Part shown: positions 47,178 to 57,010 of the stretch, piece after piece
Layout of the letters: each line of letters opens with the position of its first letter
Numbering within the stretch: position 1 is the first letter of the stretch
DNA from: Sulfuriferula sp.
GTDB taxonomy: Bacteria; Pseudomonadota; Gammaproteobacteria; Burkholderiales; Sulfuriferulaceae
Length of the DNA: 64,000 nucleotides
Assembly: GCA_031291235.1 (NCBI GenBank)
Contig: JARLJL010000022.1
Coordinates: 482,355-546,354 of the forward strand
Reading direction: 5' to 3'
The notes under the pieces: generated by a model
Told to the model about the DNA's origin: nothing
What the model saw: only the letters and a program-made list of their open reading frames with translations
The model's database searches: none
Translations under genes and position numbers: made by a program

Positions 47178-48583
47178 CGCTGCCTCCCGTGCGGGTCAAA
47201 CGCATCGCGCACGCTATCGGCAAACAGATTCGCTGCCAGCACCAGCGTAAACATCAGGCTAAATGCAGCCACTAGCGGCCACCATACCACCGGTTCGCGC
47301 GCCATCTCCAGCCGTGCAGTATTAACCATATTGCCCCAGCTCTGCATCGCCGGATCGACACCCACCCCCAGATAGGACAACACGGCTTCAGCCAGCACCA
47401 GACCGGAAAAATCCATCACCACGCTAATCAGCACCAGATGATACAGATTCGGCAGAATATGCCGCCACATCAGGCGCCAGTCCGACACACCGAATGCCCG
47501 CGCGGCCTGCACGTAATCCAACTCGCGTAATTTTAATGTCTCGCCGCGCAACAATCGGCACAAGCCGGTCCAGCTTGTCACCCCCAGTATCATGCACAGG
47601 AACAGCAAACGAAAATCGGTACGCGCTGCAGCACTATCGAACAGCGCCGGATGAGCCTCCATGTAAACCTGCATCAGCAATACTGCAGCGGCAATCAGCA
47701 ATACCGACGGTATCGCATTCAACGTAGTGTATATGTATTGAATCACATCGTCTATCCAGCCGCCAAAATATCCAGCACTGATGCCCAGCAATACTGCAAA
47801 CGGCAGCATGATCAATGTCGTTAACGTGCCTATCAGCAAGCCGGTACGTATGCTCTTCACACTGTTATACAACACATCCAGCCCCACTTTGTCGGTACCG
47901 AATACATGATAGGCCGCTGCCAACTCAACCATCACGGCAATAACGACACTCAATATGGTCAGTGTCGTCAATGCCGTACGCCAGGGCAATCGATTATTCT
48001 CCCCCAGCAATTGCCGATACAAGGCGCCCAAACCACATTTGCGGCGCATCGCCAACAGCCCCGCCCCCACTGCGGCCAGCAACGCAGCAAACAGCACCCC
48101 AATAACGCTGCCGCGCATGATTCTATTCGTCACATCCCGCTGCCAGTCCTGCTGCGGATGCAGCAAAGACGCGCCGCCGAATTGCAGGCGTGGATAATCA
48201 CGCAGCACCCGGCCACCCGGCTGCACCATGGTTTCCTTGACATACAGTCTGGTTGCCAGTGGTGCGGAATAGGTTTTCTCCTGGTGTTCGCGCAACGGTT
48301 GCAATAACGTGTCCAGCACGCTGATGACCTCGACACTGTATTGCGGCGCATGACCGGGTTGCGCCGGCAACTGCGGACGATAATGCAAAGAATCAAGCAA
48401 CCCTATGACCACAAAAACCAGCAGAATCAATCCGCTGGCTACCGCCATCGGCATTTGTATCAGGCGCTGCCATGCATCGTGCAGCTGCCCGTGCGGATGC
48501 TTGCGGCTGAATGCAAACAGTATTAATCCTGCCAGCGAAAAAATCAGTGCATCGGTCCACAACACCACAGGCTGCCAGCTCAT
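47174..48583 (-). CDS. Peptide ABC transporter permease (YejE/DppC type), extended N terminus
   Basis: 469 residues, longer than the 290-340 of the usual family. The C-terminal 270 or so is a normal DppC-type permease with the EAA motif (DYVQAARAFGVSDWRLMWRHILPN). The N-terminal 170 holds two extra membrane segments (about 8-25 and 43-62) and a periplasmic stretch (about 70-160) before the first core helix (near 170). The start at 48583 overlaps the upstream permease stop (ATGA). Confidence 0.82.
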   Translation of the reverse strand: MSWQPVVLWTDALIFSLAGLILFAFSRKHPHGQLHDAWQRLIQMPMAVASGLILLVFVVIGLLDSLHYRPQLPAQPGHAPQYSVEVISVLDTLLQPLREHQEKTYSAPLATRLYVKETMVQPGGRVLRDYPRLQFGGASLLHPQQDWQRDVTNRIMRGSVIGVLFAALLAAVGAGLLAMRRKCGLGALYRQLLGENNRLPWRTALTTLTILSVVIAVMVELAAAYHVFGTDKVGLDVLYNSVKSIRTGLLIGTLTTLIMLPFAVLLGISAGYFGGWIDDVIQYIYTTLNAIPSVLLIAAAVLLMQVYMEAHPALFDSAAARTDFRLLFLCMILGVTSWTGLCRLLRGETLKLRELDYVQAARAFGVSDWRLMWRHILPNLYHLVLISVVMDFSGLVLAEAVLSYLGVGVDPAMQSWGNMVNTARLEMAREPVVWWPLVAAFSLMFTLVLAANLFADSVRDAFDPHGRQR

Positions 48584-49557
48584 GACAACCTCACCCGCGG
48601 ATCGGCCCAGGCATAAGCGATATCGGTCAGCCACAACCCGAAGATATAAAGTACCGAACCGATAAATACCATGGCTCGGACTATGGCAAAATCCTGTGCC
48701 TGGATGGCATCGATCACATACGAACCCAGACCGGGGATGCCGAAGAACGACTCGGTCAGCAAACTACCCATGAATAACAGCGGCAATACCACAACCGCCC
48801 CTGTCAGTATCGGTATCATGCCGTTCTGCAATACGTGACGGAACAGCACCCGCCATTCCGACAAACCTTTGGCGCGCGCGGTACGCACATAATCCTTGCT
48901 CATTTCCTCCAGAAAAATACTGCGATACCAACGCGTGCCGCTCCCCATCCCGGCAACGATGGAAACCAGTACCGGCAGCAATACGAAACGCCAGCTATCC
49001 AGACCAGCCGCAAATCCGGAGATAGGCACCAGATGCCAAAGCTTGGCGAAAAAATATTGACCCGCAATGATATAAAACAGTCCGGATATCGACATCAGCA
49101 CCACGGCTGTCACCACGCCCAGCCTGTCCAGATAAGTTGCGCGAAAGAACACCATCATCAGCGCAAAACTCACATTCACCAGTAAACCCAATACGAACAC
49201 CGGTATGGCAATTGCCAGACTAGGTCCTGCGCGCGTTTTTATTTCTCGCGCAATGTCGCGTCCATCATCCGAAGCGCCGAAATCCAGCGCAAACATGCGC
49301 AAGGATTTATTAAAAAAAATGGTGTCGGTCAAACTGGATACGCCATGCTCGGCGCGATTGTAAAACAGCGGTTTGTCATAGCCATGTTCGACTTTCCATT
49401 GGGTAATCGCCTGCTCGGTCACATGCTTGCGCCCTACGTGCATCCGCGCCATGTCGTCCGGCGTATTGACGACGAAAAACAGCAGGAAAGTCAAAATATT
49501 GACCCCCAATAAAATCGGCACAGCGTAAAACAAACGCCGGATCAGGTACGCCATCAT
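48580..49557 (-). CDS. Peptide ABC transporter permease (YejB/DppB type)
   Basis: 325 residues. Six or so membrane segments; starts with MMAYLIRRLFYAVPILLGVNILTF, typical of DppB proteins. The EAA motif is DYVRTARAKGLSEWRVLFRHVLQNG. A periplasmic region of about 100 residues follows helix 1. It overlaps the substrate-binding gene (ATGATG) and the next permease by 4 bases. Confidence 0.87.
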   Translation of the reverse strand: MMAYLIRRLFYAVPILLGVNILTFLLFFVVNTPDDMARMHVGRKHVTEQAITQWKVEHGYDKPLFYNRAEHGVSSLTDTIFFNKSLRMFALDFGASDDGRDIAREIKTRAGPSLAIAIPVFVLGLLVNVSFALMMVFFRATYLDRLGVVTAVVLMSISGLFYIIAGQYFFAKLWHLVPISGFAAGLDSWRFVLLPVLVSIVAGMGSGTRWYRSIFLEEMSKDYVRTARAKGLSEWRVLFRHVLQNGMIPILTGAVVVLPLLFMGSLLTESFFGIPGLGSYVIDAIQAQDFAIVRAMVFIGSVLYIFGLWLTDIAYAWADPRVRLS

Positions 49558-51701
49558 TTCGCCACGCTCCGCTCCCGCTGCCGCCATGCCCATATCGCAG
49601 GCAATAGCAGCGCAAATATCAGCCCGCCCAAAGCCAGCAATGGCCACAATACCGGACGATTCCATTTTTTGCGCAGCTGCTGCCGCAGCAGCGGGTCGAT
49701 CTTGCGATATTTCAGAGTGTTATTTGCGATGACGTTGGGTTTGGTAGGCGACATCCACGCCTGACGCAAACCGAATGCCTTGGGGAAGTAACCAAATAGC
49801 CAGGGCGAGTCTGTCCGTACGATATCCACCATCTGCCGGATAATGGCCAAACGCTCGGGACCGTTATCCAGATATTTCATCTTGTCGAACAAGGCATCGA
49901 ATTGCGGATTCTGATAATTGGCAACATTCTCCCCATTCTTCCCCACTTTCATGTTCGGTCCGTACAATAAGAACAGGAAATTCTCAGGATCGGGATAATC
50001 CGCATTCCAGCCCCATACGAACATCTGTGCGCTACCATGGCGAATTTTATCCTGAAACCGGTTGTAATCGGTACTGCGCACAACTAGCTGTATATTCAGC
50101 TTGGCAAACTGCTTGATCATCCAGTCGAACCCCGCTTTCGCATCGGGGCCGGCAGCCGGTGTATCCAGATACATCACCAGGGGCGCACCGGTTTTCGCAT
50201 CGCGCCCATCAGGATAGCCGGCCTCGGCCAACAAGCGCTTTGCATCGCCAATAGGACGGCGCTCAACCTTACCGTTGACCAAATGATAAACCACAGGATT
50301 AAAATCGGCCCCGCTATCGTCGTAACCATATATTCCCGGCGGGATCGGCCCTTGCGCTGGAATACCGCGTCCATTTGCAAATATGGAAATAAATTCCTCA
50401 TAATCGACAGCAATGGCAATCGCCTGACGTAATTTTCGTGCACGCTCCGATACGCCGCCAACTACGCTATCCAGCATATTAAAGCCCACATAACTATTAG
50501 ATGCCGTCACTGCTGTTGCCAGTCCCATGCCTTTGCGCCGCATTTCATCAGTCAACTGCGGCTGCCCCTGTGCATCCACCCGAATAGCCTGATCGAAGCT
50601 GTTGGAACCTATCCCCGACAGATCATAATATCCCTGCAGAAACTTGTTCCAGTAGGGGATGGTTTCCTTCTCCAGACTGAATACTTCCTGATCGATAAAC
50701 GGCAACGGCTTGCCGGCATCGCGCAACAATCCCGCAGCGGCATCGCCCGGCTCCCCCGACACCGGATAATTATCGCCGTGATAATTAGGGTTGCGCGTCA
50801 ATATCATTTGCCGATTCGGGTCGTTTTCGCTGAGCAGATACGGCCCCGTGCCGACAGGATGCCAGTCCAGCGTAAAATTGCGTTCAGTCATGCCGGGCTG
50901 ATGATAAAAACGATCAACTTCGGACGGAACCGGTGAAAAAAACGGCATGGCCAGCCAGTACAGAAACTGCGGGTATTTACCCTTGAGCCGGATACGATAT
51001 GTGTAGCGATCGACAACCTCGGCTCCGGCGAGTGGATAGCGATTCAGATCGAGATATGCGTTTTCCGGCAATCCCTGGGCCAGCACAGACAAACGGTCGG
51101 CATATTCCTGCAATCCGGCAATATGTTCTGACATCAGGCCGAGTATCGGAGAATTCACTTGAGGTGAAGCCAGACGTTTGATTTCATAAACATAATCGGC
51201 GGCAACCAACTCCCGTGTACCGAGCTGGCGGAAATCCTGCCAATGATGAATATGCCGCCAATCGTTTGCACTCAAATGCGCATAACGCAGTTGACCATGA
51301 TCGTCGAGCGCAAAAGCAGGATGCGGCTGATAGTGTATGCCCGGACGTATGTGCAGCTCATATACGCTCTGGGCAATACTGTCAGGCGCAGCATCATGCG
51401 GCAATATTCGTCCTGCGGCATTCAGATAGGTTACGCTGGGCATGGCTGACAGTGTTTGCGGTATCAGCGTATAAGGCCGTTTCAGATAGTGGTATTGCAG
51501 CGGGGGTTCGTAAATCTGCGAAATGATTTCAGTCTCGTTGCTGCTGTACGATTGCGCCGGATCGAGATGTTTGGGACGCTCTTCAAACGAGGAATACAGA
51601 ATATTTGCACCGCTGTCGTGTGCAGGATAGGGGTCGTTCCAGACATGCTGATCGCAGCCGGCCAGCAACACCGTGATGACAAATAACCAGATCCGATTCA
51701 T
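49554..51701 (-). CDS. Peptide-binding lipoprotein with C-terminal membrane segment
   Basis: 715 residues, an SBP_bac_5 (peptide/nickel type) binding protein. N-terminal lipobox LLAGCDQ (Cys at about 16), ILYSSFEERPKHLDPAQSYS, a YTYRIRLKGKYPQF family motif, and MFVWGWNADYPDPENFLFLLYGPN. Unusual is a C-terminal hydrophobic stretch (about 680-705, PVLWPLLALGGLIFALLLP), followed by a basic tail. Binding proteins of Gram-negative bacteria are usually free in the periplasm; here both a lipid anchor and a membrane helix appear. First gene of the transporter operon. Confidence 0.84.
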   Translation of the reverse strand: MNRIWLFVITVLLAGCDQHVWNDPYPAHDSGANILYSSFEERPKHLDPAQSYSSNETEIISQIYEPPLQYHYLKRPYTLIPQTLSAMPSVTYLNAAGRILPHDAAPDSIAQSVYELHIRPGIHYQPHPAFALDDHGQLRYAHLSANDWRHIHHWQDFRQLGTRELVAADYVYEIKRLASPQVNSPILGLMSEHIAGLQEYADRLSVLAQGLPENAYLDLNRYPLAGAEVVDRYTYRIRLKGKYPQFLYWLAMPFFSPVPSEVDRFYHQPGMTERNFTLDWHPVGTGPYLLSENDPNRQMILTRNPNYHGDNYPVSGEPGDAAAGLLRDAGKPLPFIDQEVFSLEKETIPYWNKFLQGYYDLSGIGSNSFDQAIRVDAQGQPQLTDEMRRKGMGLATAVTASNSYVGFNMLDSVVGGVSERARKLRQAIAIAVDYEEFISIFANGRGIPAQGPIPPGIYGYDDSGADFNPVVYHLVNGKVERRPIGDAKRLLAEAGYPDGRDAKTGAPLVMYLDTPAAGPDAKAGFDWMIKQFAKLNIQLVVRSTDYNRFQDKIRHGSAQMFVWGWNADYPDPENFLFLLYGPNMKVGKNGENVANYQNPQFDALFDKMKYLDNGPERLAIIRQMVDIVRTDSPWLFGYFPKAFGLRQAWMSPTKPNVIANNTLKYRKIDPLLRQQLRKKWNRPVLWPLLALGGLIFALLLPAIWAWRQRERSVAK

Positions 51702-51811
51702 GACTGCAAGTTTAACCCAGAAACAGCGGTTATAGGAATGTCACGAGCAAGCCGACACCTGGCGTGCAAATGCTTGTTATCTACCGCCAAGATCAACCGT
51801 ATCATTACCGT

Positions 51812-51842
51812 AAAAACTCCCGGCACAAAGTCCGGGAGTTTT
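51812..51842 (-). terminator. Rho-independent terminator after ppiD
   Basis: AAAACTCCCGG (51813-51823) pairs with CCGGGAGTTTT (51832-51842) over 11 bases, loop of 8. Read on the minus strand, the stem ends in TTTTTA, a good terminator 42 bases after the ppiD stop. Confidence 0.8.
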
Positions 51843-51883
51843 GCAATCTGCACTGAAAACGCTTGGGTGATGCTCAGCGCAAA

Positions 51884-53794
51884 TTACTGCGCCGTTTTTT
51901 CCATGGCATTCGCCTTGATATCAATCTTGGCGGCCCGGCTCAATCCAGCCAGATAATCGGAGAAAGCCTGCTGAGTAACGATATTGCTCAGCTGTACCTG
52001 CATGGCTTTCAATTTCAGGGGATCGCTATCGGTGCCCGGCTGTACTCGCGTAATGCGCACCAATTGATAGCCACCGTCACTGCCCATGGCGCCAACATAT
52101 GCCGGCAAAGCCTTTTCGTCTGCAGCAAAGATGCCTTCAATCAGCGTCGCTGCCACATTATCGGCATGGCTGCGACTCACTAACTGGAATGCGCTCCAAT
52201 GCAATCCGGCAGGTTCCTTGCCGGCACGCAATTGCGCCAGCATCGCTTCACCCTGCTTTTGCACCAGCGCGCGCGTTTGCTGTTGCGTAATCAACTGCGT
52301 AATGGCCGCGCTCGCCTCGGCAAACGGACGTACGCCAGCCGGCTTATATTCAACCAGACGAGCCGATACCAGCACATTCGGCGCAACTTCTATTGCCTCG
52401 CTATTGCGCTTATTTTTAAGCACATCGTCCGAGAATAGCGCTTGCAGCATCTTGGGGGAATTCAATATTCCGGCACTCGCTCCGCCCTTTTGCGAGACCC
52501 AGTCGGAAGTCGCCAGTTTTATCCCCATCGCATTCGCAACTGACTGCAGTTCGGTAGATTGTTCATACACCTGATTGCTGAATTGTTCCGCTGCATCTGC
52601 AAAGCGTTTGCCGGCTTGCTGCTTTTCCAGCTCAACCTTGATGTCCGCCTTCACGGCATCGAAACTGCGCGCCTGTGCCGGCTTGATACCGGTCAACTGT
52701 ATGATGTGGTAACCGAAATCAGTCGCGATCGGTCCCTGGATCTCGCCCTGCTTCATGCCGAATACTGCATCGGCGAATGGCTTGACCATCGCATTGCGTG
52801 GGAACCAGCCCAGATCGCCGCCCTGCGCAGCCGATCCAGGATCGTTGGAGTTCTGTTTCGCCAACGCAGCAAAACTTGCCGGCGCCGCACTGACCTGCTT
52901 ATATAGCTGTTCTGCCTTGGCCTTGGCTTCAGCGCGCTTTTGCGCGCTGTCGGTCGGAGAGACAGCAATCAGGATATGTCGCGCCTGACGCTGCTCAGGC
53001 TCGCTGTATTTGGCAATATTCTGATCGTAGTACTGTTTGAGCGTGGCATCGTCCACCGGTATTTGTTTTGCCATATCGTCCAGCGACAAAACCGCATATT
53101 GGAATTTACCCTGCGCCGGTACGCTAAACTCGGACTGGTGTGCATCGTAATAGGTCTTAATCTCCGCCGGAGTCACTTTGATCTGTTGCGCAAACTCGGC
53201 AGGATTAATCTTGAACAAACTGATTTCGCGCTGCTGATCGAATGCAGCGGTAAACGTTTTAGTTACGCTAGATGGCATAATGGCCGATTGCGAGAACGCC
53301 GCACGCATATCGTTCATCAATAATTCCTGACGCACACGCTGCTCAAACCCGGTAATCGTCATGCCTTGCTGACGCAACAATTGCTCATAGCGTGCATCGG
53401 AAAACTGACCGTTCTCCTGGAAGGCAGGAATCGCACCGATAAATTTTGCCAATTGCGCATCGCTTATCAACATGCCAACCTTATGCGCCGTACCGATCAG
53501 CAATTGCTGTTTGATCAGATCGTCCAGTATGGACTGACGGACTTTCGGGTCATCCAATATGGCAGGATCGAAGCTTGCCCCCATTGATGCAGCAAGTTCA
53601 TTTTGTTGATCCTTGATCGCTCGGTCGAATGCCTGGCGACTGATTTTATCACCGTTAACCGTTGCTACCGCTGTATCGCCGCCACGGTTATTAAGATAGG
53701 AATCAATTCCAAATAACGCAAAAGGGATGGTAATTAAAGCTAAAATAACTTTAGCCATCCAGCCATGGGTACGCTCACGAATCGAGTCTAGCAT
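51884..53794 (-). CDS. ppiD: Periplasmic folding chaperone PpiD
   Basis: 636 residues. One N-terminal membrane anchor (about 12-34, [18 protein letters not shown]), a SurA-N-like chaperone part, and a parvulin domain (about 255-360, with [18 protein letters not shown] and [21 protein letters not shown]). It acts at the outer face of the inner membrane near SecYEG. As in E. coli it is downstream of hupB, here with two tRNAs in between. Confidence 0.92.
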   Translation of the reverse strand: MLDSIRERTHGWMAKVILALITIPFALFGIDSYLNNRGGDTAVATVNGDKISRQAFDRAIKDQQNELAASMGASFDPAILDDPKVRQSILDDLIKQQLLIGTAHKVGMLISDAQLAKFIGAIPAFQENGQFSDARYEQLLRQQGMTITGFEQRVRQELLMNDMRAAFSQSAIMPSSVTKTFTAAFDQQREISLFKINPAEFAQQIKVTPAEIKTYYDAHQSEFSVPAQGKFQYAVLSLDDMAKQIPVDDATLKQYYDQNIAKYSEPEQRQARHILIAVSPTDSAQKRAEAKAKAEQLYKQVSAAPASFAALAKQNSNDPGSAAQGGDLGWFPRNAMVKPFADAVFGMKQGEIQGPIATDFGYHIIQLTGIKPAQARSFDAVKADIKVELEKQQAGKRFADAAEQFSNQVYEQSTELQSVANAMGIKLATSDWVSQKGGASAGILNSPKMLQALFSDDVLKNKRNSEAIEVAPNVLVSARLVEYKPAGVRPFAEASAAITQLITQQQTRALVQKQGEAMLAQLRAGKEPAGLHWSAFQLVSRSHADNVAATLIEGIFAADEKALPAYVGAMGSDGGYQLVRITRVQPGTDSDPLKLKAMQVQLSNIVTQQAFSDYLAGLSRAAKIDIKANAMEKTAQ

Positions 53795-53819
53795 TGATGA
53801 TCACCGTATAAAATATACG

Positions 53820-53848
53820 AAAAAAAAGGCGAACCTAGGTTCGCCTTT
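53820..53848 (-). terminator. Strong terminator of the hupB-tRNA transcript
   Basis: A perfect 24-base palindrome (53825-53848, AAAGGCGAACCT and mirror) is followed on the minus strand by a run of eight or more Ts. It ends the transcript just after tRNA-Asp and before ppiD. Confidence 0.9.
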
Positions 53849-53853
53849 CATGT

Positions 53854-53930
53854 TGGCGGAGTGGACGGGACTCGAACCCGCGACCCCCGGCGTGACAGGC
53901 CGGTATTCTAACCAACTGAACTACCACTCC
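53854..53930 (-). tRNA. tRNA-Asp (GTC)
   Basis: 77 bases including an encoded CCA end. The acceptor stem GGAGTGG pairs with CCACTCC, the D-loop has AGTTGG, the T-loop GGTTCGAGTCC, and the anticodon loop CTGTCAC gives GTC. Confidence 0.97.
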
Positions 53931-53945
53931 AAAACAATATAAAAC

Positions 53946-54021
53946 TGGTGGGTGCTGAGGGGTTCGAACCCCCGACAATCGCCTTGTAAGGGCGGTGCTC
54001 TACCAACTGAGCTAAGCACCC
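53946..54021 (-). tRNA. tRNA-Val (TAC)
   Basis: 76 bases including an encoded CCA. The acceptor stem GGGTGCT pairs with AGCACCC, the T-loop is GGTTCGAACCC, and the anticodon loop CTTACAA gives TAC. It is 11 bases after hupB and 15 bases before tRNA-Asp, so all three are probably on one transcript. Confidence 0.97.
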
Positions 54022-54032
54022 AGGAAAGTCGA

Positions 54033-54305
54033 CTAGTTTACAGCATCTTTAAGGGTTTTGCCAGCGCGAAATTTCGGAACTTTCGCTGCCTTGATTTTGA
54101 TGGATTTGCCAGTTTGAGGATTACGGCCATCGCGTTCAGCGCGTTCGCCAACGTAGAAGGAACCAAAACCAACCAAAGTAACCATTTCACCATTTTTCAA
54201 CGATGCCGTAACAGCGGCAACAGTTGCATCTAACGCACGTCCGGCAGCGGCCTTGGAAATGTCAGCCGATTCAGCGATAGCATCAATCAATTCAGATTTA
54301 TTCAC
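54033..54305 (-). CDS. hupB: DNA-binding protein HU
   Basis: 90 residues. A dimeric nucleoid protein that bends DNA. Start [35 protein letters not shown] and [16 protein letters not shown] are typical. It follows lon, the usual position, and leads into tRNA-Val and tRNA-Asp. Confidence 0.97.
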   Translation of the reverse strand: MNKSELIDAIAESADISKAAAGRALDATVAAVTASLKNGEMVTLVGFGSFYVGERAERDGRNPQTGKSIKIKAAKVPKFRAGKTLKDAVN

Positions 54306-54351
54306 GTGTATCCCCTTCTGTTAAGTTTTACAGGAAAACCCTGCAACCCGC

Positions 54352-54381
54352 TTTATAACAAGCCGCAAAACCTTGTGTCAA
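54352..54381 (-). promoter_or_regulatory. Sigma-70-type promoter of hupB
   Basis: On the minus strand TTGACA (54381-54376) and TATAAA (54357-54352) are 18 bases apart, about 47 bases from the hupB ATG. A 9-bp hairpin (54358-54366 with 54382-54390), a possible lon terminator, overlaps it. Confidence 0.7.
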
Positions 54382-54426
54382 GCGGCTTGTGGCGATTTTA
54401 CCGACAAATTCGCAATTAAGTCAAAA

Positions 54427-56844
54427 TTAATGCTTGGTTGTTGCAATTTCCGCTGCAACCGTTGCTGCAGGCACTACTTCAACAGCAACATCGCTAGTTT
54501 CAGGCAACGGTTCCGGCTGTCGCTCAAGCACCACTTTCAACACCTGATCTATCCATTTCACCGGCTGAATATCGAGTTTATTCTTGATATTCTCGGGAAT
54601 ATCGACCAGATCCCGAACGTTCTCCTCGGGTATCAGCACGACCTTTATGCCACCCCGATGTGCCGCTAGCAGCTTCTCTTTCAAACCGCCGATAGGCAGC
54701 ACCTCGCCGCGCAAGGTTATCTCGCCGGTCATCGCCACATCTGCGCGCACGGGTATCCCCGTCAGCACAGAAACCAGCGCGGTACAGATACCAATACCGG
54801 CACTTGGTCCATCCTTGGGCGTAGCCCCTTCCGGCAAGTGGATGTGGATATCGTTCTTTTGATAGAAATCGTTGGGAATTCCCAATGCATGCGAGCGGCT
54901 CCGCACTACAGACATGGCAGCTTGTATCGACTCCTGCATCACTTCACCCAGCTTACCGGTGGTAATCATCTTACCCTTACCCGGCAACAGCACGCTTTCT
55001 ATCGTCAGCAGTTCGCCGCCCACTTCCGTCCAGGCCAGCCCGGTCACCTGTCCGACTTGATTGTACTTCTCCGCGACGCCGTAACTGAAGCGACGTACGC
55101 CCAGGTATTTATCCAGATTGCGCGCATTGACCGTAATTTTGCCTGCCTTGGTGGTTTTGGTAAGTAATGCCTTAACTGCCTTGCGGCATATTTTAGCTAC
55201 ATCACGGTCCAGGTTACGCACCCCCGCTTCGCGCGTGTAATAACGCACGATATCGCGTAAGGCAGTTTCCGTAATAGCACATTCCTCGGGTTTCAATCCA
55301 TTGGCAGCCATTTGCTTGGGTACAAGATAACGCTCGGCTATGTTTACCTTCTCATCTTCCGTGTACCCGGACAAGCGAATAATTTCCATCCGATCCAGTA
55401 ACGGTGCCGGAATATTCAAGGTATTCGCCGTTGCCACAAACATGACGTCAGACAGATCAAAATCGACCTCTATGTAATGATCTGCAAATGTATGATTCTG
55501 CTCCGGATCAAGCACTTCCAATAATGCAGAAGACGGATCGCCACGGAAATCCTGACCCATTTTATCCACTTCATCCAGCAGAAACAGCGGATTGCGCACG
55601 CCTATCTTGGTCATGCTTTGCAAAATTTTACCAGGCATGGAGCCGATATAAGTACGGCGGTGGCCGCGTATCTCGGATTCGTCGCGCACCCCGCCCAAAG
55701 CCATGCGCACAAATTTACGGTTAGTCGCTTTGGCGATCGACTGCCCCAGCGAGGTCTTGCCGACGCCGGGAGGCCCGACCAAACACAGAATAGGTCCTTT
55801 GAGTTTTTCTACCCGTTGCTGCACAGCCAGATACTCAACGATGCGCTCTTTCACCTTCTCCAGACCGTAATGATCCTTGTCCAGTATCATCTCGGCTTTG
55901 GCCAGATCCTTGCTGATTTTGGTTTTTTTCTTCCATGGCAAGCCGATCAGGGTTTCGATGTAGCTACGCACCACTGTCGCTTCTGCCGACATGGGCGACA
56001 TCATTTTGAGCTTCTTCATTTCCGCCTCAGCTTTCGCTTCGGCATCCTTGCTCATTCTGGCTTCCTTGATGCGTTTTTCCAGCTCTTCCAGCTCTACACC
56101 CTCTTCACCATCACCCAGTTCTTTCTGAATGGCTTTGACCTGCTCATTGAGATAGTAATCGCGCTGACTTTTTTCCATTTGACGCTTCACACGTCCACGG
56201 ATGCGCTTTTCTACCTGCAAAATGTCGATTTCGCCTTCCAGCAGGCTCATGAGATGTTCCAGTCTAGCCTGCACCGGGAACATTTCCAGAATATCCTGTT
56301 TCTGTTCAAGCTTGAGCGGCAAATGTGCGGCGATAGTATCAGCCAAGCGACCGGCCTCGTCTATCCCAACCAGCGAAGTGAGTATTTCAGGTGGTATTTT
56401 CTTGTTGAGTTTCACATACTGATCGAACTGCGCAACCAGCGCCCGGCGGGTCGCCTCGGCTTCGTTATCATCCGTAGTATCGTCTGTGGGCACCAATTTG
56501 ACGGTACCGACAAAATGACTATCCAGATCGGCGTATTCAAGCACATTGGCACGTTGATTGCCTTCCACCAGTACTTTGACTGTGCCATCGGGTAATTTGA
56601 GCATTTGCAGTATGGTTGCTACGCTACCGATATGATACAAATCCTCAGGCGTAGGCTCATCCTTGGATGCGGACTTTTGCGCAACCAACAGGATGCTCTT
56701 GCCCGATTCCATTGCAATTTCGAGCGCTTTGATTGATTTGGCGCGTCCCACGAACAGCGGGATCACCATATGAGGGAATACCACTACATCGCGTAGCGGC
56801 AGTAATGGCAATGTTATTGCTTCAGCGTCTTGGAGTAAGGCCAT
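54427..56844 (-). CDS. lon: ATP-dependent protease Lon
   Basis: 805 residues. It degrades misfolded and regulatory proteins. An N-terminal LON domain ([23 protein letters not shown]), a charged helical linker, an AAA+ module with GPPGVGKTS (near 356) and LLDEVDKMG, and the serine protease domain with the catalytic PKDGPSAG (Ser) and its Lys further on. The C-terminal tail is alanine/valine-rich. A sigma-32-like promoter precedes it. Confidence 0.97.
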   Translation of the reverse strand: MALLQDAEAITLPLLPLRDVVVFPHMVIPLFVGRAKSIKALEIAMESGKSILLVAQKSASKDEPTPEDLYHIGSVATILQMLKLPDGTVKVLVEGNQRANVLEYADLDSHFVGTVKLVPTDDTTDDNEAEATRRALVAQFDQYVKLNKKIPPEILTSLVGIDEAGRLADTIAAHLPLKLEQKQDILEMFPVQARLEHLMSLLEGEIDILQVEKRIRGRVKRQMEKSQRDYYLNEQVKAIQKELGDGEEGVELEELEKRIKEARMSKDAEAKAEAEMKKLKMMSPMSAEATVVRSYIETLIGLPWKKKTKISKDLAKAEMILDKDHYGLEKVKERIVEYLAVQQRVEKLKGPILCLVGPPGVGKTSLGQSIAKATNRKFVRMALGGVRDESEIRGHRRTYIGSMPGKILQSMTKIGVRNPLFLLDEVDKMGQDFRGDPSSALLEVLDPEQNHTFADHYIEVDFDLSDVMFVATANTLNIPAPLLDRMEIIRLSGYTEDEKVNIAERYLVPKQMAANGLKPEECAITETALRDIVRYYTREAGVRNLDRDVAKICRKAVKALLTKTTKAGKITVNARNLDKYLGVRRFSYGVAEKYNQVGQVTGLAWTEVGGELLTIESVLLPGKGKMITTGKLGEVMQESIQAAMSVVRSRSHALGIPNDFYQKNDIHIHLPEGATPKDGPSAGIGICTALVSVLTGIPVRADVAMTGEITLRGEVLPIGGLKEKLLAAHRGGIKVVLIPEENVRDLVDIPENIKNKLDIQPVKWIDQVLKVVLERQPEPLPETSDVAVEVVPAATVAAEIATTKH

Positions 56845-56887
56845 GATAGTGATCCCTATATTGAGAATTGAACGACATAGGACACAT

Positions 56888-56913
56888 ATACGGGCAGCTT
56901 AACAAAATTCAAG
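56888..56913 (-). promoter_or_regulatory. Sigma-32-like promoter of lon
   Basis: On the minus strand CTTGAA (56913-56908) is followed after 13 bases by CCCGTAT (56894-56888), one mismatch from CCCATNT. It is 44 bases before the lon start, so lon is probably heat-shock inducible. Confidence 0.75.
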
Positions 56914-56972
56914 CCGTACCTGCATATATTATCCGCAAGCGCCTGAATCCAAGCGTGTTTTACTATAAATAC

Positions 56973-57005
56973 ACTGGCGGGAACCTATTACCGGCACCCG
57001 CCAGT
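56973..57005 (-). terminator. Inverted repeat after clpX
   Basis: A 9-bp stem (ACTGGCGGG, 56973-56981, with CCCGCCAGT, 56997-57005), loop of 15 bases. It lies 6 bases after the clpX stop and before the lon promoter; the trailing T-run is poor. Confidence 0.55.
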
Positions 57006-57010
57006 TTCAA

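Noticed and set aside
53820-54021. tRNA cluster as integration (att) site of a mobile element
   Set aside because: No integrase, no direct repeat of the tRNA end nearby, and the flanking genes keep the conserved order.
55618-56595. Antisense frame of 325 codons opposite lon
   Set aside because: Phe/His/Gln-rich translation typical of the complement of a coding strand; lon is complete.
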